Positions 1-10,253 of a stretch of 64,000 nt of DNA are shown here, piece by piece. Source of the stretch: Hypomyces perniciosus. Lineage: Eukaryota > Ascomycota > Sordariomycetes > Hypocreales > Hypocreaceae. The notes under the pieces are model-generated. The model did not search any database and was not told the origin of the DNA. It worked only from the letters and a program-made list of their open reading frames with translations. Numbering within the stretch: position 1 is the stretch's first letter; the number at the start of each line of letters is the position of its first letter. A program made the translations under genes and the position numbers. The stretch lies in the NCBI GenBank assembly GCA_008477525.1, contig SPDT01000007.1, positions 1,674,001 through 1,738,000 of the forward strand, written 5' to 3'.

Positions 1-420
1 CAAGAGCCGCACCCTGGCCCTAGGAAACGTCAAGATTGGTGATATCCTTCAGCAAGTCCTATCCATGGTGCGCCACCACCACGTGCGACTCGAGGGTGAC
101 TTCGTCAACGTGGTCATCAGCATTCTGCTTCTCGAAGGCATTGGTCGCAGTCTTAACCCCGATGTCGATCTTCTGAGTAGCTCGTTGCCTATTTTGAGAC
201 AGCTCAGTGCCCAGACCGGCGCTGAAATGGCGAAGCATGGTGACTTTTCTATGATTATGGTATGGATGGGCCTGGAGACGAGGCGATTCCTTCAGGCCAG
301 TGTTGATGATGTGAGTTTTTCTTCCTCCCCTTCGACCCCCCTTTTATGATTCAGGTCTAATGTTGGGCTTTCTAGGTTGAACGATGTGTAAAGTACGATC
401 TCCTGTCACCCAATGTATAA
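1..420 (+). CDS. ABC1/ADCK2-like atypical kinase, C-terminal part (5' cut by window)
   Basis: The window opens inside this gene, in frame from base 2. The first exon runs to 310, a 65-bp intron (GTGAGT donor at 311, CTAG acceptor ending 375) follows, and a last exon of 14 codons ends with TAA at 420. The visible protein has the C-terminal helix typical of the ABC1/UbiB/ADCK family, with the core LLLEGIGRSLNPDVDLL preceded by the histidine-rich HHHVRLEGDF stretch. Members of this family are mitochondrial atypical kinases linked to coenzyme Q homeostasis. The ADCK2/Cqd1 branch is the closest match I recall. The kinase core and transit peptide lie outside the window, so the subfamily is an inference. 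Confidence 0.8.
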
Positions 421-1202
421 AACTCAATGGACGTCGGTTTAGAAGAAGATGGAAGATTTGGCAGCATAGGGCGGCGCATGGGTTGGTTGAATTATACACT
501 CCGTAAAAGGGACCATTGGCTACACGATGAAGCTTTTTGGGAACTAGAAACTCATGTAAAATATGCGGGAGATGCATAGCATAGAGGTCGCTCGTCATGC
601 TAGAAGCTGCTCTTCTGGCTGAGGGAACTCCCCTCATTGTATTTCTAAAGCATGTGAATTCGCAAATATTTAGTTTCAGGCGTGAGGATGCATCGTTAAA
701 GTATGTGATATGGATTATACGACTTTGCTAACGCTCTAGGCTGACTTTATTTGCTTGCGTTCCGTGCCATTCCACTGATAATACAGCCAGGCTGAAGCAC
801 TTGTGACGTCTTCCTCTTGCGGAGGCTTTTTTTAAAAAAAATCAAATCCACGTTCGCTCTGCCTCTGAATAAACTCCGGTCTATTTACTCGTAACTCGTG
901 TACGCCAACAGCGACGCAAAAGTGGCGTCATCCAAGTCGTCAAGAAAACGCATCGCTTTTGATTAGACCGCTGTGCCAAGTCACATTGACCATTGCGGCT
1001 CTTTATAGCACCTAGGTAGTTTTGACTTTTTGTCTATACCTCCACCCTCACACCAATGCATAGATAGTGCTGATGCTGCACGACATCCTGCAGGATGGTA
1101 GTTGATGAGTTGGCAGACGATGGCCATTCGTGACCACATGCTCAGCTGGCCACGGTGGTGTAAGATGAATCGGAGACTGCTTTGAGATCCCGTTCTGAAC
1201 GA
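421..1202. other. Intergenic region between convergent genes
   Basis: About 780 bases between the 3' ends of the ABC1-like gene and the TCO89-like gene. Only short open frames with no family resemblance occur here. There is an A-rich run near 830-842. I see no gene. Confidence 0.6.
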
Positions 1203-2885
1203 TCAATCCGTGCTAGCGCTTAGGTCCATGGGTTTCTCCCAGAGGTTTCTAAGAAGAGCTGCAGTCCCATCCTCTTCCTCTCCTCCCACCAAGCTGGACC
1301 CGCTCAGCCTCTCACTTAAGCGGGTCATATCATCCCCTTCAAAGCTGGACCCGGCGCCAGTCGTCCTGACTGATGATGCTCGTCGCGATGGGACTGTTTG
1401 TCGTGCGTCAGGCATGCTGACGTTTCGAACATGGCGGCTTGGGAGATCTAGAGATCTTTTACTGTTCATCGTAGACGTAGTGTTGGTTCGCGGTATTCTC
1501 GGCTTGTCCATCCCAGGTAGATGTCCAAGTCTGTTGAGTGACCTGACCACGGGGTTCTGGTGTCGCCGAACCACCAAGTATTCCATGCCTGTGCGTTCTA
1601 GGAGCTTGCCAACGCGGGGATCACGGCTGTTGCCCCCGTCATGGCCTGCATCTCCAATACCAATTAAGGGGCTAGCGCCCACCACACCGACAACTCCAGT
1701 GACAGTCTGTCCAGGCTCAATGGTTGAGCTGGCACGCTGCAGGTTGAGCTTCTGCTGTGTGCGTGACGTCTCGGCAGATGGAGCGGCTACCCTTTTTGCT
1801 GGTCTTGGTACCAAAGCACTGTTCCCATTTTCGACCGGATATGTGCTTTCTGTGTGTTCATGAGAGCGTGAAAGATTGGCTGTTGAATGTGGTCGCCGAG
1901 GAAAGTCGTCAGATCGATGAGAGCCACCTCGAGCGGGATTGTAGAACGACCCTTCGCTGGTTATGCCAGAGCTAGGAACCTCGACAAATCGCGAGGTCAG
2001 CCCATCTTCATGGCTTCCTGTTGTTGGAGATGTGTCATGAACTGTAGAGTCGGGTGATGGATGCGTAGAAGGTGCGGCCTTGGCTATGTCGGTAGACATT
2101 TTTGGGGGTGCGCCTTGAGAAGAAGACGTCCGCTGGAGTATCCGGGAGGTCAGATACTCCTTGTGCTGGGCAGTTTTGCGGTCGGGCGACGACAATTCGG
2201 GCTGCACTGGTTCGCTGGGAGTCTGTGGTCGGGAATTGACGACACTGCCGGGCGGTCGAAAAGATGAATGCGTGCTGCTGTTTAAGGAACCCTTGCGCGA
2301 GAGGTAAGGTGAATTGGAGCCACTGGCATCGACCCATTCGTCTTCCGGGTCGTCCGATCCAAGATCAAAATGGACCTGGGACTTGTTCGGTTTGTGGATG
2401 CCAGTGCCGCTCGAACTGCGCTTCAGCTTATCGGTGGATTTGTTGCGCTTGCTGACCTCGACATGCGAGCGGTTGCGCTTGAGATTGGACTGCGACAGGC
2501 TCTTGGGAATATTGCCGGACGATGACTGGCGCGTCAGCTTGACCTCGCTGGTTGCGCGGCGATGGGGAGCAGGTCGCTGAGGGAATTGCTGGTCAGGGTC
2601 GTTGGGCGAGAGCTGTCGGCGATTTAGATTCAACTTGGAGGCATTGGCAGTATGCTGGTGCTGCTTGTGCAGGCCCTTATTCGCAGAGGGCACGCGGGCA
2701 TGCAATCGGCCGACGTGATGTTGCTTCTGGTGCTTTGGGCGCGCATGCGGCAAGGCCGAAGAGGTGTTGGTGTCGCTGTGGTCGCTGGCTCGGTGGTTGA
2801 GGGGAGGTCGTTTTGATTGGCCCCCAGATGCACCAGATGCAGATGTAGCTGCAGATGCGCTGTCGACATCCCTCTCCTGGGCCAT
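1203..2885 (-). CDS. TCO89-like TORC1 subunit
   Basis: A single-exon gene of 560 residues, rich in serine, basic residues and low complexity. The recognisable block lies around residues 105-200: an ATSEVKLTRQSSSGNIPKSL stretch, then SQSNLKRNRSHVEVSKR, then the acidic QVHFDLGSDDPEDEWVDASG. This order is the signature I know from fungal TCO89 domain proteins, the non-essential subunit of the rapamycin-sensitive TORC1 complex at the vacuole. The rest is predicted disordered, as expected for the family. The ATG at 2885 is chosen because it opens a long uninterrupted frame. The family assignment rests on motif memory, not on a search. Confidence 0.75.
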   Translation of the reverse strand: MAQERDVDSASAATSASGASGGQSKRPPLNHRASDHSDTNTSSALPHARPKHQKQHHVGRLHARVPSANKGLHKQHQHTANASKLNLNRRQLSPNDPDQQFPQRPAPHRRATSEVKLTRQSSSGNIPKSLSQSNLKRNRSHVEVSKRNKSTDKLKRSSSGTGIHKPNKSQVHFDLGSDDPEDEWVDASGSNSPYLSRKGSLNSSTHSSFRPPGSVVNSRPQTPSEPVQPELSSPDRKTAQHKEYLTSRILQRTSSSQGAPPKMSTDIAKAAPSTHPSPDSTVHDTSPTTGSHEDGLTSRFVEVPSSGITSEGSFYNPARGGSHRSDDFPRRPHSTANLSRSHEHTESTYPVENGNSALVPRPAKRVAAPSAETSRTQQKLNLQRASSTIEPGQTVTGVVGVVGASPLIGIGDAGHDGGNSRDPRVGKLLERTGMEYLVVRRHQNPVVRSLNRLGHLPGMDKPRIPRTNTTSTMNSKRSLDLPSRHVRNVSMPDARQTVPSRRASSVRTTGAGSSFEGDDMTRLSERLSGSSLVGGEEEDGTAALLRNLWEKPMDLSASTD

Positions 2886-4959
2886 GGCTGGTGTGGGAGT
2901 CTGCGCCGGGTTGCGCTGGGCTGAGATTGGCTGCCGAACGGAGGAACTGAGCGAGTGTCCTTTTGCAATGGCAATGCCAACGGCAATGGCTTGCCTATGG
3001 CAACGTCGGGCGTGAATGTACCGTCTCGACTCACGCGCCGTGCAGATTCGCTCTCGTCATGGACGACCAGGCGAGGCTTGCTGTTGGGCGACGAGGGCAA
3101 GCGAGCGAGCGAGCGAGGGAGCCAGCCAGTCAGCCAGCCAGCCAAGAGGAGGCAGTCCAAGGTGGTGGGTGAGACACGTGTGAATGGCTAATGGCGTTGG
3201 GTCGGCGGCAGCGAACGCGCGATGCAACAGAGCGTTCTCGAGGGAGCCGGGGGTGTCAATTGGGCGTCATCAACTGCCGAGAAGGTGCCGTGAGCGTTTG
3301 CGATGAGCCGGGCGATGGCTTTGAGGACGATTGCGGAGGGAGGAAAAGATGTTGAAGGAGAAGAAGGGAAAAAAGATACGAAGAAGAAGAAGAAGCGGAA
3401 GAAGAGACGGACAAGCGGACAGTTAGGTTGGTTAGTTAGTAGTAGTTGGAAAGACGGTGACGGTGGGCGACTGCTGTACGACCAATATAGGCAGTAATAG
3501 TGCCACTGCTCCGTACTACTAGTACTGATAGGCCACGGCTTTGCCGTTCGCAGCAAAATGGTGGAGGTGGAGCGGCCCAATGTGCAAATGTCAGCGTCCA
3601 AAACCCACCAAAAAAGGTACAGTCGCAGTTCCCGAGACAAGGCTGTTGGCAATGGTGGAGGGTGGCTTTGTGTGGGGAGTGGTTGAAGCACTGATGGGGC
3701 CGGAACGAGGCAACAGAAGCCGTAATACCACTGTGTTTTTATTTGGTTGTGCTGCCCATCAATTTTATGCTCTCACGTACCACAACAGCAACACAGTGAG
3801 CACATGGCCACAACGGACACTGCCCACTGGCCAACTAATGGGCTGCCAACGGCAAACAGATAAGGAAAAGGAATGGACTGCGAGAGTGGCTTGTTTGCCA
3901 TGCCTTACTGCCGTTGGGTACCTATACGGAGTACAACTGCCTTTAGTCTAGTACGAAGTACCTTAGGGACGGGCAACACCCAGCTTGCGTGAGATCGACA
4001 GCCAGTGGACCACGTTCTTGATGATGTGATTGTCTTTGACATACCTAGGGTGAGGTGAGTATCTCGATTGTATTGTTGTGCCCTTGGTAGCGCAAGTGCA
4101 TTGTTAACTACGGGCGCCTGAGCCTATCTGTTCAATCTCGCGGCATATTACTTCGTATTACTTCGTACTCTACCCAGCAATATGGATGCATACCTCAATC
4201 TATAGCAAATAATGTTCAATGCTGCCCACAACACAGTCCGCCTCACTCCTTCCTCCTGATTTTTGCCCATCGCGTCTACAAATATTGTGGATTAATCGGG
4301 CCGAGAATATGCATTCTTGGAAGCAGAGGGCTTCCCATGGCAAAGTAATAAAAGCGAATATTTGACGAAGAATCTAAAGAATCTGGATATTGCATTTCTC
4401 TGGAGGCCACTTTGTCAATGAAAAAGAAGAGATATAGACGAAAGTGAAGCCAAAAGCATAGAAGGCCAAAATGTCAATACAAAAGAATATCAAATCTATT
4501 GAATGTTTATCTATTCGTCTACATTGTCGTGGTCCTGGGTGAATTCGCTGGTATAGGTACGACAAATCCGACTTGAGTGCGGTGTTGGAGCTTGGCCCTC
4601 GTCATCACTTATTGTTTTTGATCCTAAATTCTCTTTGGAAACACAATATCCCGATCAATCTTTCATTTCTTCTTTTTTTATCGAGATACACATGTACTTT
4701 GGTCGAAACAGTGCTTTTATCGCAAATAGCGGATCTCTTTCTCTTCTCTTTGCGTGACCTTCGAAGGGGGCGATAATCATCCCATAGGGATATCGCAATG
4801 TCACTCGATGCAGCGACGATTATTGTTGGTAAATACTCGAGGGTCATAATGGAGACGAAAACACATAGGTCGTGGATACTAGAGGGACAAGTTAGCACTA
4901 TTGAAGTGATCAGCGGATACCAACAAAAATAAGGGATAAGACATCAGGAAAGTCTATAG
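2886..4959. other. Upstream region of the TCO89-like gene; no gene seen
   Basis: About 2 kb without a supported gene. It holds a (GAGC)/(AGCC) simple repeat at about 3100-3150, a purine-rich run at about 3340-3420 that is probably 5' UTR or promoter of the minus-strand gene, and scattered TACGGAGTA/TTCGTA words (about 3925 and 4150-4170). From 4000 on the DNA becomes AT-rich and open frames are short. Confidence 0.5.
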
Positions 4960-5915
4960 ATCAGAGGATTGGGCATCGATGTGACGCCTCTGGCACTCCC
5001 TATCGAAAACCATTGCCATGTTGTCGTATTCGAAATCGTGCTGACTTTCGGTCAGACTGTCCGGTAAGATTTGGGCAGTGCTACCGAGCCACAGCAACGA
5101 GAACTCCGTGATCTATTAGCGCATGCAGTAATCTCCAAGGCCAAGAAGTTTTGCGAGAAGTGGCACCAGAAGCTTGAGTCTTCCTGAACCTACTTCTCAA
5201 GTTGGTTTTTAATAAAGAACTTTGAGTTCGTATCCGTCTCCATGCTGCCGAGACAGATCCAGTAGCCCTTAAGACAATCGTGACTATTCCTAGCACCCCC
5301 TTTTGACATTTACCCGAGTCGTGGACGGCAATATGGCAGTGAGCTTCTTAGAAGACTTGGCGATGAGGGTTCGTTCGACGTTCGGAAGGAGGTGTACGGT
5401 CCGCCGTTGCTGTCTGTATTAGCGCGTGAGTGGATATTGCTCGAGCAGCATTGTTCCTTTTCCCTGCTTTCCCTGCTTTTGTGTTAGACTCTAGAGCATT
5501 GGTACTCATATCTGAGGTAGAAAGCTTACCTTCATCGTCTCGGGCCGCCAAGGTGGCATCCCTGCTACATAATCATATCTCCAGCAGGCACATAGCCAGG
5601 CCCAACTCGTAGATGGATACCTTCAGGTAGCTTTCTGAAATAGAAGCGCCTGGTTCCTTGATCTAGTTTATTTCTGTTTTCTCGCATCATGGTGGAAGAT
5701 ACAGAACTGGGCAAGGAGTGAACAACAGTACTTTCGGGCGATTCGGCGCGATTCGAAAGCTCTTGAGAATGGCAACTCGTTGGAGATCGGTCTTGAGATC
5801 TCTAATAATGAACCTTGTCGGAGGAAGCATGTGAGATGTTGGCTAGAGCCACCAATTGACAGTGGTCATATGAATTGGGGTCGAAAGCGGCATGGGGTGC
5901 GAGGTGGTATATAGT
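4960..5915 (+). pseudogene. Decayed protein-coding remnant of unknown family
   Basis: Several plus-strand stretches read like real protein but sit in different frames and are separated by stops. About 4970-5070 reads IDVTPLALPIENHCHVVVFE. About 5070-5180 in the same frame, after a TAA, reads EPQQRELRDLLAHAVISKAK and ends at TGA. About 5300-5480 reads GRQYGSELLRRLGDEGSFDV followed by EVYGPPLLSVLAREWILLEQ. About 5640-5912 is a 90-codon frame without ATG, containing IQNWARSEQQYFRAIRRDSK. No single intron set joins them cleanly. I do not recognise the family. A real multi-exon gene with unusual splicing is an alternative. Confidence 0.35.
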
Positions 5916-7352
5916 GTTGCATTCGCCAACACACAGTCGTCAATACCTCCAAACGGGAATTTTTGTACATATTCCTGAGGCGCTCTTCTTTTCGTTATTG
6001 CTCAGGTAGACTTGGATCTGCTATACGAAATCCCCTGTGTCATCTCGTAGGAACGCTGGAATACCGACAGAAATGCAGCTCAATTTCGGAACTTTCTCTG
6101 TGCCAGTACTCCGTATACATGGCTCAGTTTAGATGATGTAGAGATAAATCACCATTCTGATCATCGCCTCTCCTATGGTCCTTGTCAGTGTCACTTCCAA
6201 AGTGAGCTTTACTAACCTGCTTGAATCGCTTTCTTCTGCTGTACATATCGACATTCAAGGTTGTGAAAATGGTAGCTTGGCAGTAACCCTCAAAATTTTC
6301 TAACAGTGCGGCAATCCCTTGACAGCTCGTTGCAAAGCACGTATGTAATGGACGGGTGATGCTATAAGACGATTTTAAACACACTCATCAAATTTTGAAC
6401 ACCATAGGCACGGTTTTGACTTTATTAGATTTGCAAGAAACAGGAGGGATTTTTTCCCTTTAATTAACGGGACTACAAAGGCTTCTTGTTGTTCAGAACA
6501 AGGGGCTCCCGTAAGCCGAGTGCTTAGCAGGAACAGCTAACAGTCCTCTCAACGGGCTATGATTAATATCCCGCCACCCAAAGAACTCAATTTACTTCGA
6601 CTAATGTACTTCTACTCAAACCGTCACTTTTTTTATAAGCACGTGTTATCTGAAGGCAATCCGTTAATACCTAGTTCCACTTGCAATCCTTGGACCAAGG
6701 GAACAATTTGTGTTCATCAACGAATCCATCTGCATCTTTTGCATAGAAGTAAAGGGAGGGTGCCAGAACAATAGCCCCAAGGGCAATTGAGGAGTCTATC
6801 TTGATGAGGAAATGACAGTGACCCCTAGTCGCGTAATATATCATAGATTGCCATTGAAAAAGTGAAACATCTTGAAATCCTATGGCCCAGAAGGTCTGGG
6901 AAACCGTTTTCAGACGAAGAAAAGACCGAGCTCAATGTACCTAGCTTCAACGGCCGCCACCCTTTCTTCTGGTTGCCTGGCTACCTATTTCTTCTCTCCT
7001 CCGCTGGCACCTGAAACGCCACACTTAACCCTGACATCAATGGTACGAGGTCTCTCCAGCCAAAACTTCCACAAAGAGATCCTGTGAATTCGATCGACAG
7101 CTATTCCAAGGCCCTCTGCCCCTTGGAAATCTATTCTTGACCTTCTGAGACGGACTGTGGGAGCGACTGGCCTGTGAAACATCACGTGCCCCATTTGAAG
7201 CTATCCGATCCCACTACGACCCAGATCCCTGCTTACTTTCTCCACAAGCGGCGAGTATCCTCACCTTGTCGCGCGCCAACCTTCTGCCACTTATCACACT
7301 TATTACTCGCGTACTCAACTGCCGAGATCTCGTTTGGAGGAAACCTTCAACG
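5916..7352. other. Gene-poor stretch upstream of SPF30
   Basis: No supported gene. One minus-strand frame of 86 codons at 6124-6384 looks mildly protein-like but has no known motif and no neighbouring exon I can join to it. The last 300 bases before 7353 should contain the SPF30 promoter. Confidence 0.45.
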
Positions 7353-8346
7353 ATGTCTTCTCTTGCCGGCCTTGAAGAGGAGAAGAAACTGTACCAGGAT
7401 CAAGTAAGGATGAGTCTAGCTAATCCCGCTGCGATATCTCGCCCCAAACCGCGACTGACTCGACGTAACACAGTTGGATCTCGTTGCCACTCAAATCCGA
7501 GATGACCCGGATAATGGCGAGCTCCATGCACTTCAGGAAGAGTTGAAAAACTTCATTGACCTCTTGGATGAAAACATCGCTGAGCTCAAGGCAAAGCAAG
7601 CGCCCAACCCCGCCGCTGCCGCGAAACAACCCGCCTCGGCCCCAGCTGCAGAGCCGGCGAAGTGGTCCCGCGAGAACCATCCTGCCTTCAAAAAGGCTAA
7701 CACGCCGGTTGAAGAGAAGGAGGAGCCTCTGGTGAACTACCAAGTCAACGACAACGTCCTCGCGAAATGGGTATCTGGTGACAAGGCCTTCTACCCGGCC
7801 AGAATCACTTCGATCACCGGATCGTCCATCGATCCAATCTACATCGTCAAGTTCAAGACTTACGATACTACAGAGACGTTGAGATCGCGCGATATCCGAC
7901 CCATCTCGAACAAGAGAAAAGCCGACGGCCCTCCCGCTGCGACCACCACCCCACCAGTGGCCACTCCTCCTGCCCCGGGCGTTGTCTCCTCGGCTGGCGC
8001 TACGATCTATCCAGAGGCGAAGAAAGAGGCTGAGGCGCAGAAGGATTCTGCGAAGCCTCCCAAGCCGAAGAAGATCAAAGCAAACAAGGAGCTAGAGGCT
8101 GGCAAGTCGAAGTGGCAAGACTTCAACGCCAAGTCCAAGTTTGGTAAATCCAACAAGAAGGACAGCATGTTCCGCACGCCTGACGGAATCCATGGCAGAG
8201 GTAATTCATTGCAGCAACTAGGAACCCGTAAGATCAAACAGCTAACTGTGGACTACTTAGTTGGATTCACCGGCTCTGGCAAGGCCATGAGCAGGGATCC
8301 CACCAGAAGCCGACACGTCTACCAAGTGAACGAAGATCTAGACTAA
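7353..8346 (+). CDS. spf30: SPF30/SMNDC1-like Tudor-domain splicing factor
   Basis: Three exons (7353-7403, 7474-8200, 8261-8346) joined by two short introns, the second a 60-bp frame-neutral one with a GCTAACT branch site. The protein begins MSSLAGLEEEKKLYQDQ, has a coiled N-terminal segment, and then a Tudor domain (about residues 85-150; NDNVLAKWVSGDKAFYPARI followed by YIVKFKTYDTTETLRSRDIR). After a low-complexity linker comes the SPF30 tail: KWQDFNAK, DSMFRTPDGIHGRVGFTGSG and RSRHVYQVNEDLD. SPF30 binds symmetrically dimethylated arginines of Sm proteins and helps tri-snRNP join the spliceosome. It is convergent with the IND1 gene. The tail argues against the other Tudor family considered, SGF29. 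Confidence 0.88.
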
Positions 8347-8746
8347 TGGCTCGTCTCTTTGAGACAGATCGGCAATAGCAACGGATACGATGTCATGCTA
8401 AGGGCGTTAGGGAGCACCGGATGGACTGTTTTCTTCGGTAATATGCCTTGTGATTAACAATGGCGGAGGCTAACGTTTGCGTAACTGGAATTCATACCAG
8501 ATGTTTGAACCACCACGGATTTCCCGTATATAGGATTTAACGGCGTGGAGGGTTCATTTGGAAATTTGGCAGAAAACCAGACGTTTAGTCAAACGATAAG
8601 CCCCTTTCGGGACTGGAAATGAATTGCTAAGTCAAGACGACAGGTTTCACGGCTTTACCTCATTTACGAGTTTCTATCTGTCACAACGAAAAGCTCGTCC
8701 ACTCGCAATATTGTTTGTACATGAAGTTGTTGACGTGATCCTTGCC
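8347..8746. other. Short convergent 3' intergenic region
   Basis: About 400 bases between the SPF30 stop and the minus-strand IND1 stop. It should hold both 3' UTRs. I see no gene or repeat. Confidence 0.6.
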
Positions 8747-9862
8747 TCAACTACTCAGATCAATCTGGGGACAGATCGTTTTTGCTATCTCAAGAAATGC
8801 AGATGCTCTTTCGCTGGTCGGTTCAGCCACTACTGTTGGCTTACCTCTGTCCCCATCATCTCCTATGTTGGGATGCAGCGGGATATCGCCTAGGAAGTCA
8901 ATCTCATGCTCCTCGCATAGCTTCTTGACCCTCTTGTTTGATCCAAATACATGAGTATCGTTGTGGCAATGGGGGCAATTGAACAACGACATGTTCTGTA
9001 CTAGGCCCAGAATGTTGACGTCAACTGTCTTGAACATGTTGATACCTTTGATTGCATCCTTGGTTGCGAGTGTGTGTGGTGTTGTGACGATGACGGAGCC
9101 TGGTATGATGTTAGTACCTGTTCCTTTCTTCTAACTATGCATGAAAAGTATTGGGATGCTTACCATCCAAAATGACTTGCTGAGTTATTGTCAACTGTGT
9201 ATCTCCTGTTCCAGGTGGCAAATCTAGCACAAGAATGTCCAGACCGCCCCAGTCGACTTCATGAAGAAGCTGTTGAATAGCTTTCATGACCATGGGCCCC
9301 CGCCATACTACCGGCGCGCTCTCGCCCACGAGATAACCCATCGACATAGTCTTGACACCGTAGTTTGTAAGAGGCACCAGTTGGTTATCTTCAATGGTGT
9401 AAGCATGCCATATTTCTTACTGTAGATGATACATCACATACTGCTTGATAACCTGGGTTCTCCTGATAGGTTGAAGAGAGTGGGAATGGAAGGACCAAAG
9501 ATATCTGTGTCCAGTATGCCTGAGCGGAAGCCGAGTCTCGCAAAAGCTAGTGATAGATTTGCTATTTCACCCGTGAGACGTTGAAGCTGGCTTCGAACTA
9601 CTTAATGAAATGGCTGCATACCTGCAACTGTACTCTTCCCGACGCCGCCCTTGGCCGAGGATACGGCGATGACTTTATTTACGCCTGCAATCTTCCGTCT
9701 TTGAGGGCGCCTCGGCCAACTGGGCGGAGTGCCTGATCGAGGAAGACCCTAGAAAACGGTCAATTGGATTTCATGGGTCTCGGAATAGCTGAGGCCGACC
9801 AGTGGGTTTTCATGATAGAGGGCCTGTAACGTTCGGAACAGGCGAGTTGGTGTGGTTTGCAT
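8747..9862 (-). CDS. ind1: Mitochondrial P-loop Fe-S assembly protein IND1 (NUBPL-type)
   Basis: Read on the minus strand from the ATG at 9862. A short first exon ([21 protein letters not shown]) is followed by a 51-bp intron (9749-9799) and then [20 protein letters not shown] and the Walker A motif KGGVGKST. Three further introns can be traced with frame kept: after TVA, after RLSS, and after VILDG. Later motifs are the deviant P-loop partner region [29 protein letters not shown], and the metal-binding CPHC near the C-terminus ([13 protein letters not shown]). These are diagnostic of the Mrp/NBP35 family. The N-terminal basic leader and the CPHC context point to mitochondrial Ind1, which delivers Fe-S clusters to respiratory complex I, rather than to cytosolic Nbp35 or Cfd1. 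It is divergent from BFR2. Confidence 0.88.
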
Positions 9863-10253
9863 TTTGGAGAGCTATTATAGATACATGCTACAGCTTGAAA
9901 GTGGCAAACTTAAGGCCTTGAGGACTGAAGCGCCGTTTGACCGTTTGTGGTGACAAGGCGAGAGGAACTGACTCAAAACTAACGACTCTTGAGAATGGGT
10001 TTCAAGCAATTATGAGAGATGAAGCGCATGAAGAACAGAACTGAGCTCAAGATAGTAATGCTACTCGATTCGGTACTGTGCTGAGAGACCCACAGCAATG
10101 GCTATACTGTGGATTTTAGCAGCATACTTATTTTCTGCCGTCACCCACCGCCTAAAAGTTCCGACATGCGAACCTCTCCCATAACGGCAGAAAAATTCCC
10201 CAAACGTGGGGCCTTCAACAGCTTTCAATCCATAACATAACGTGAACGCCGAA
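9863..10253. promoter_or_regulatory. Divergent promoter region between IND1 and BFR2
   Basis: 391 bases separate the two start codons, so both promoters must lie here. I see no clear TATA box, which would fit housekeeping genes. The assignment follows from gene orientation only. Confidence 0.6.

Noticed and set aside
7353..8346. Identity as the SAGA subunit SGF29
   Set aside because: Single Tudor domain followed by the SPF30-specific tail, not the tandem Tudor of SGF29.
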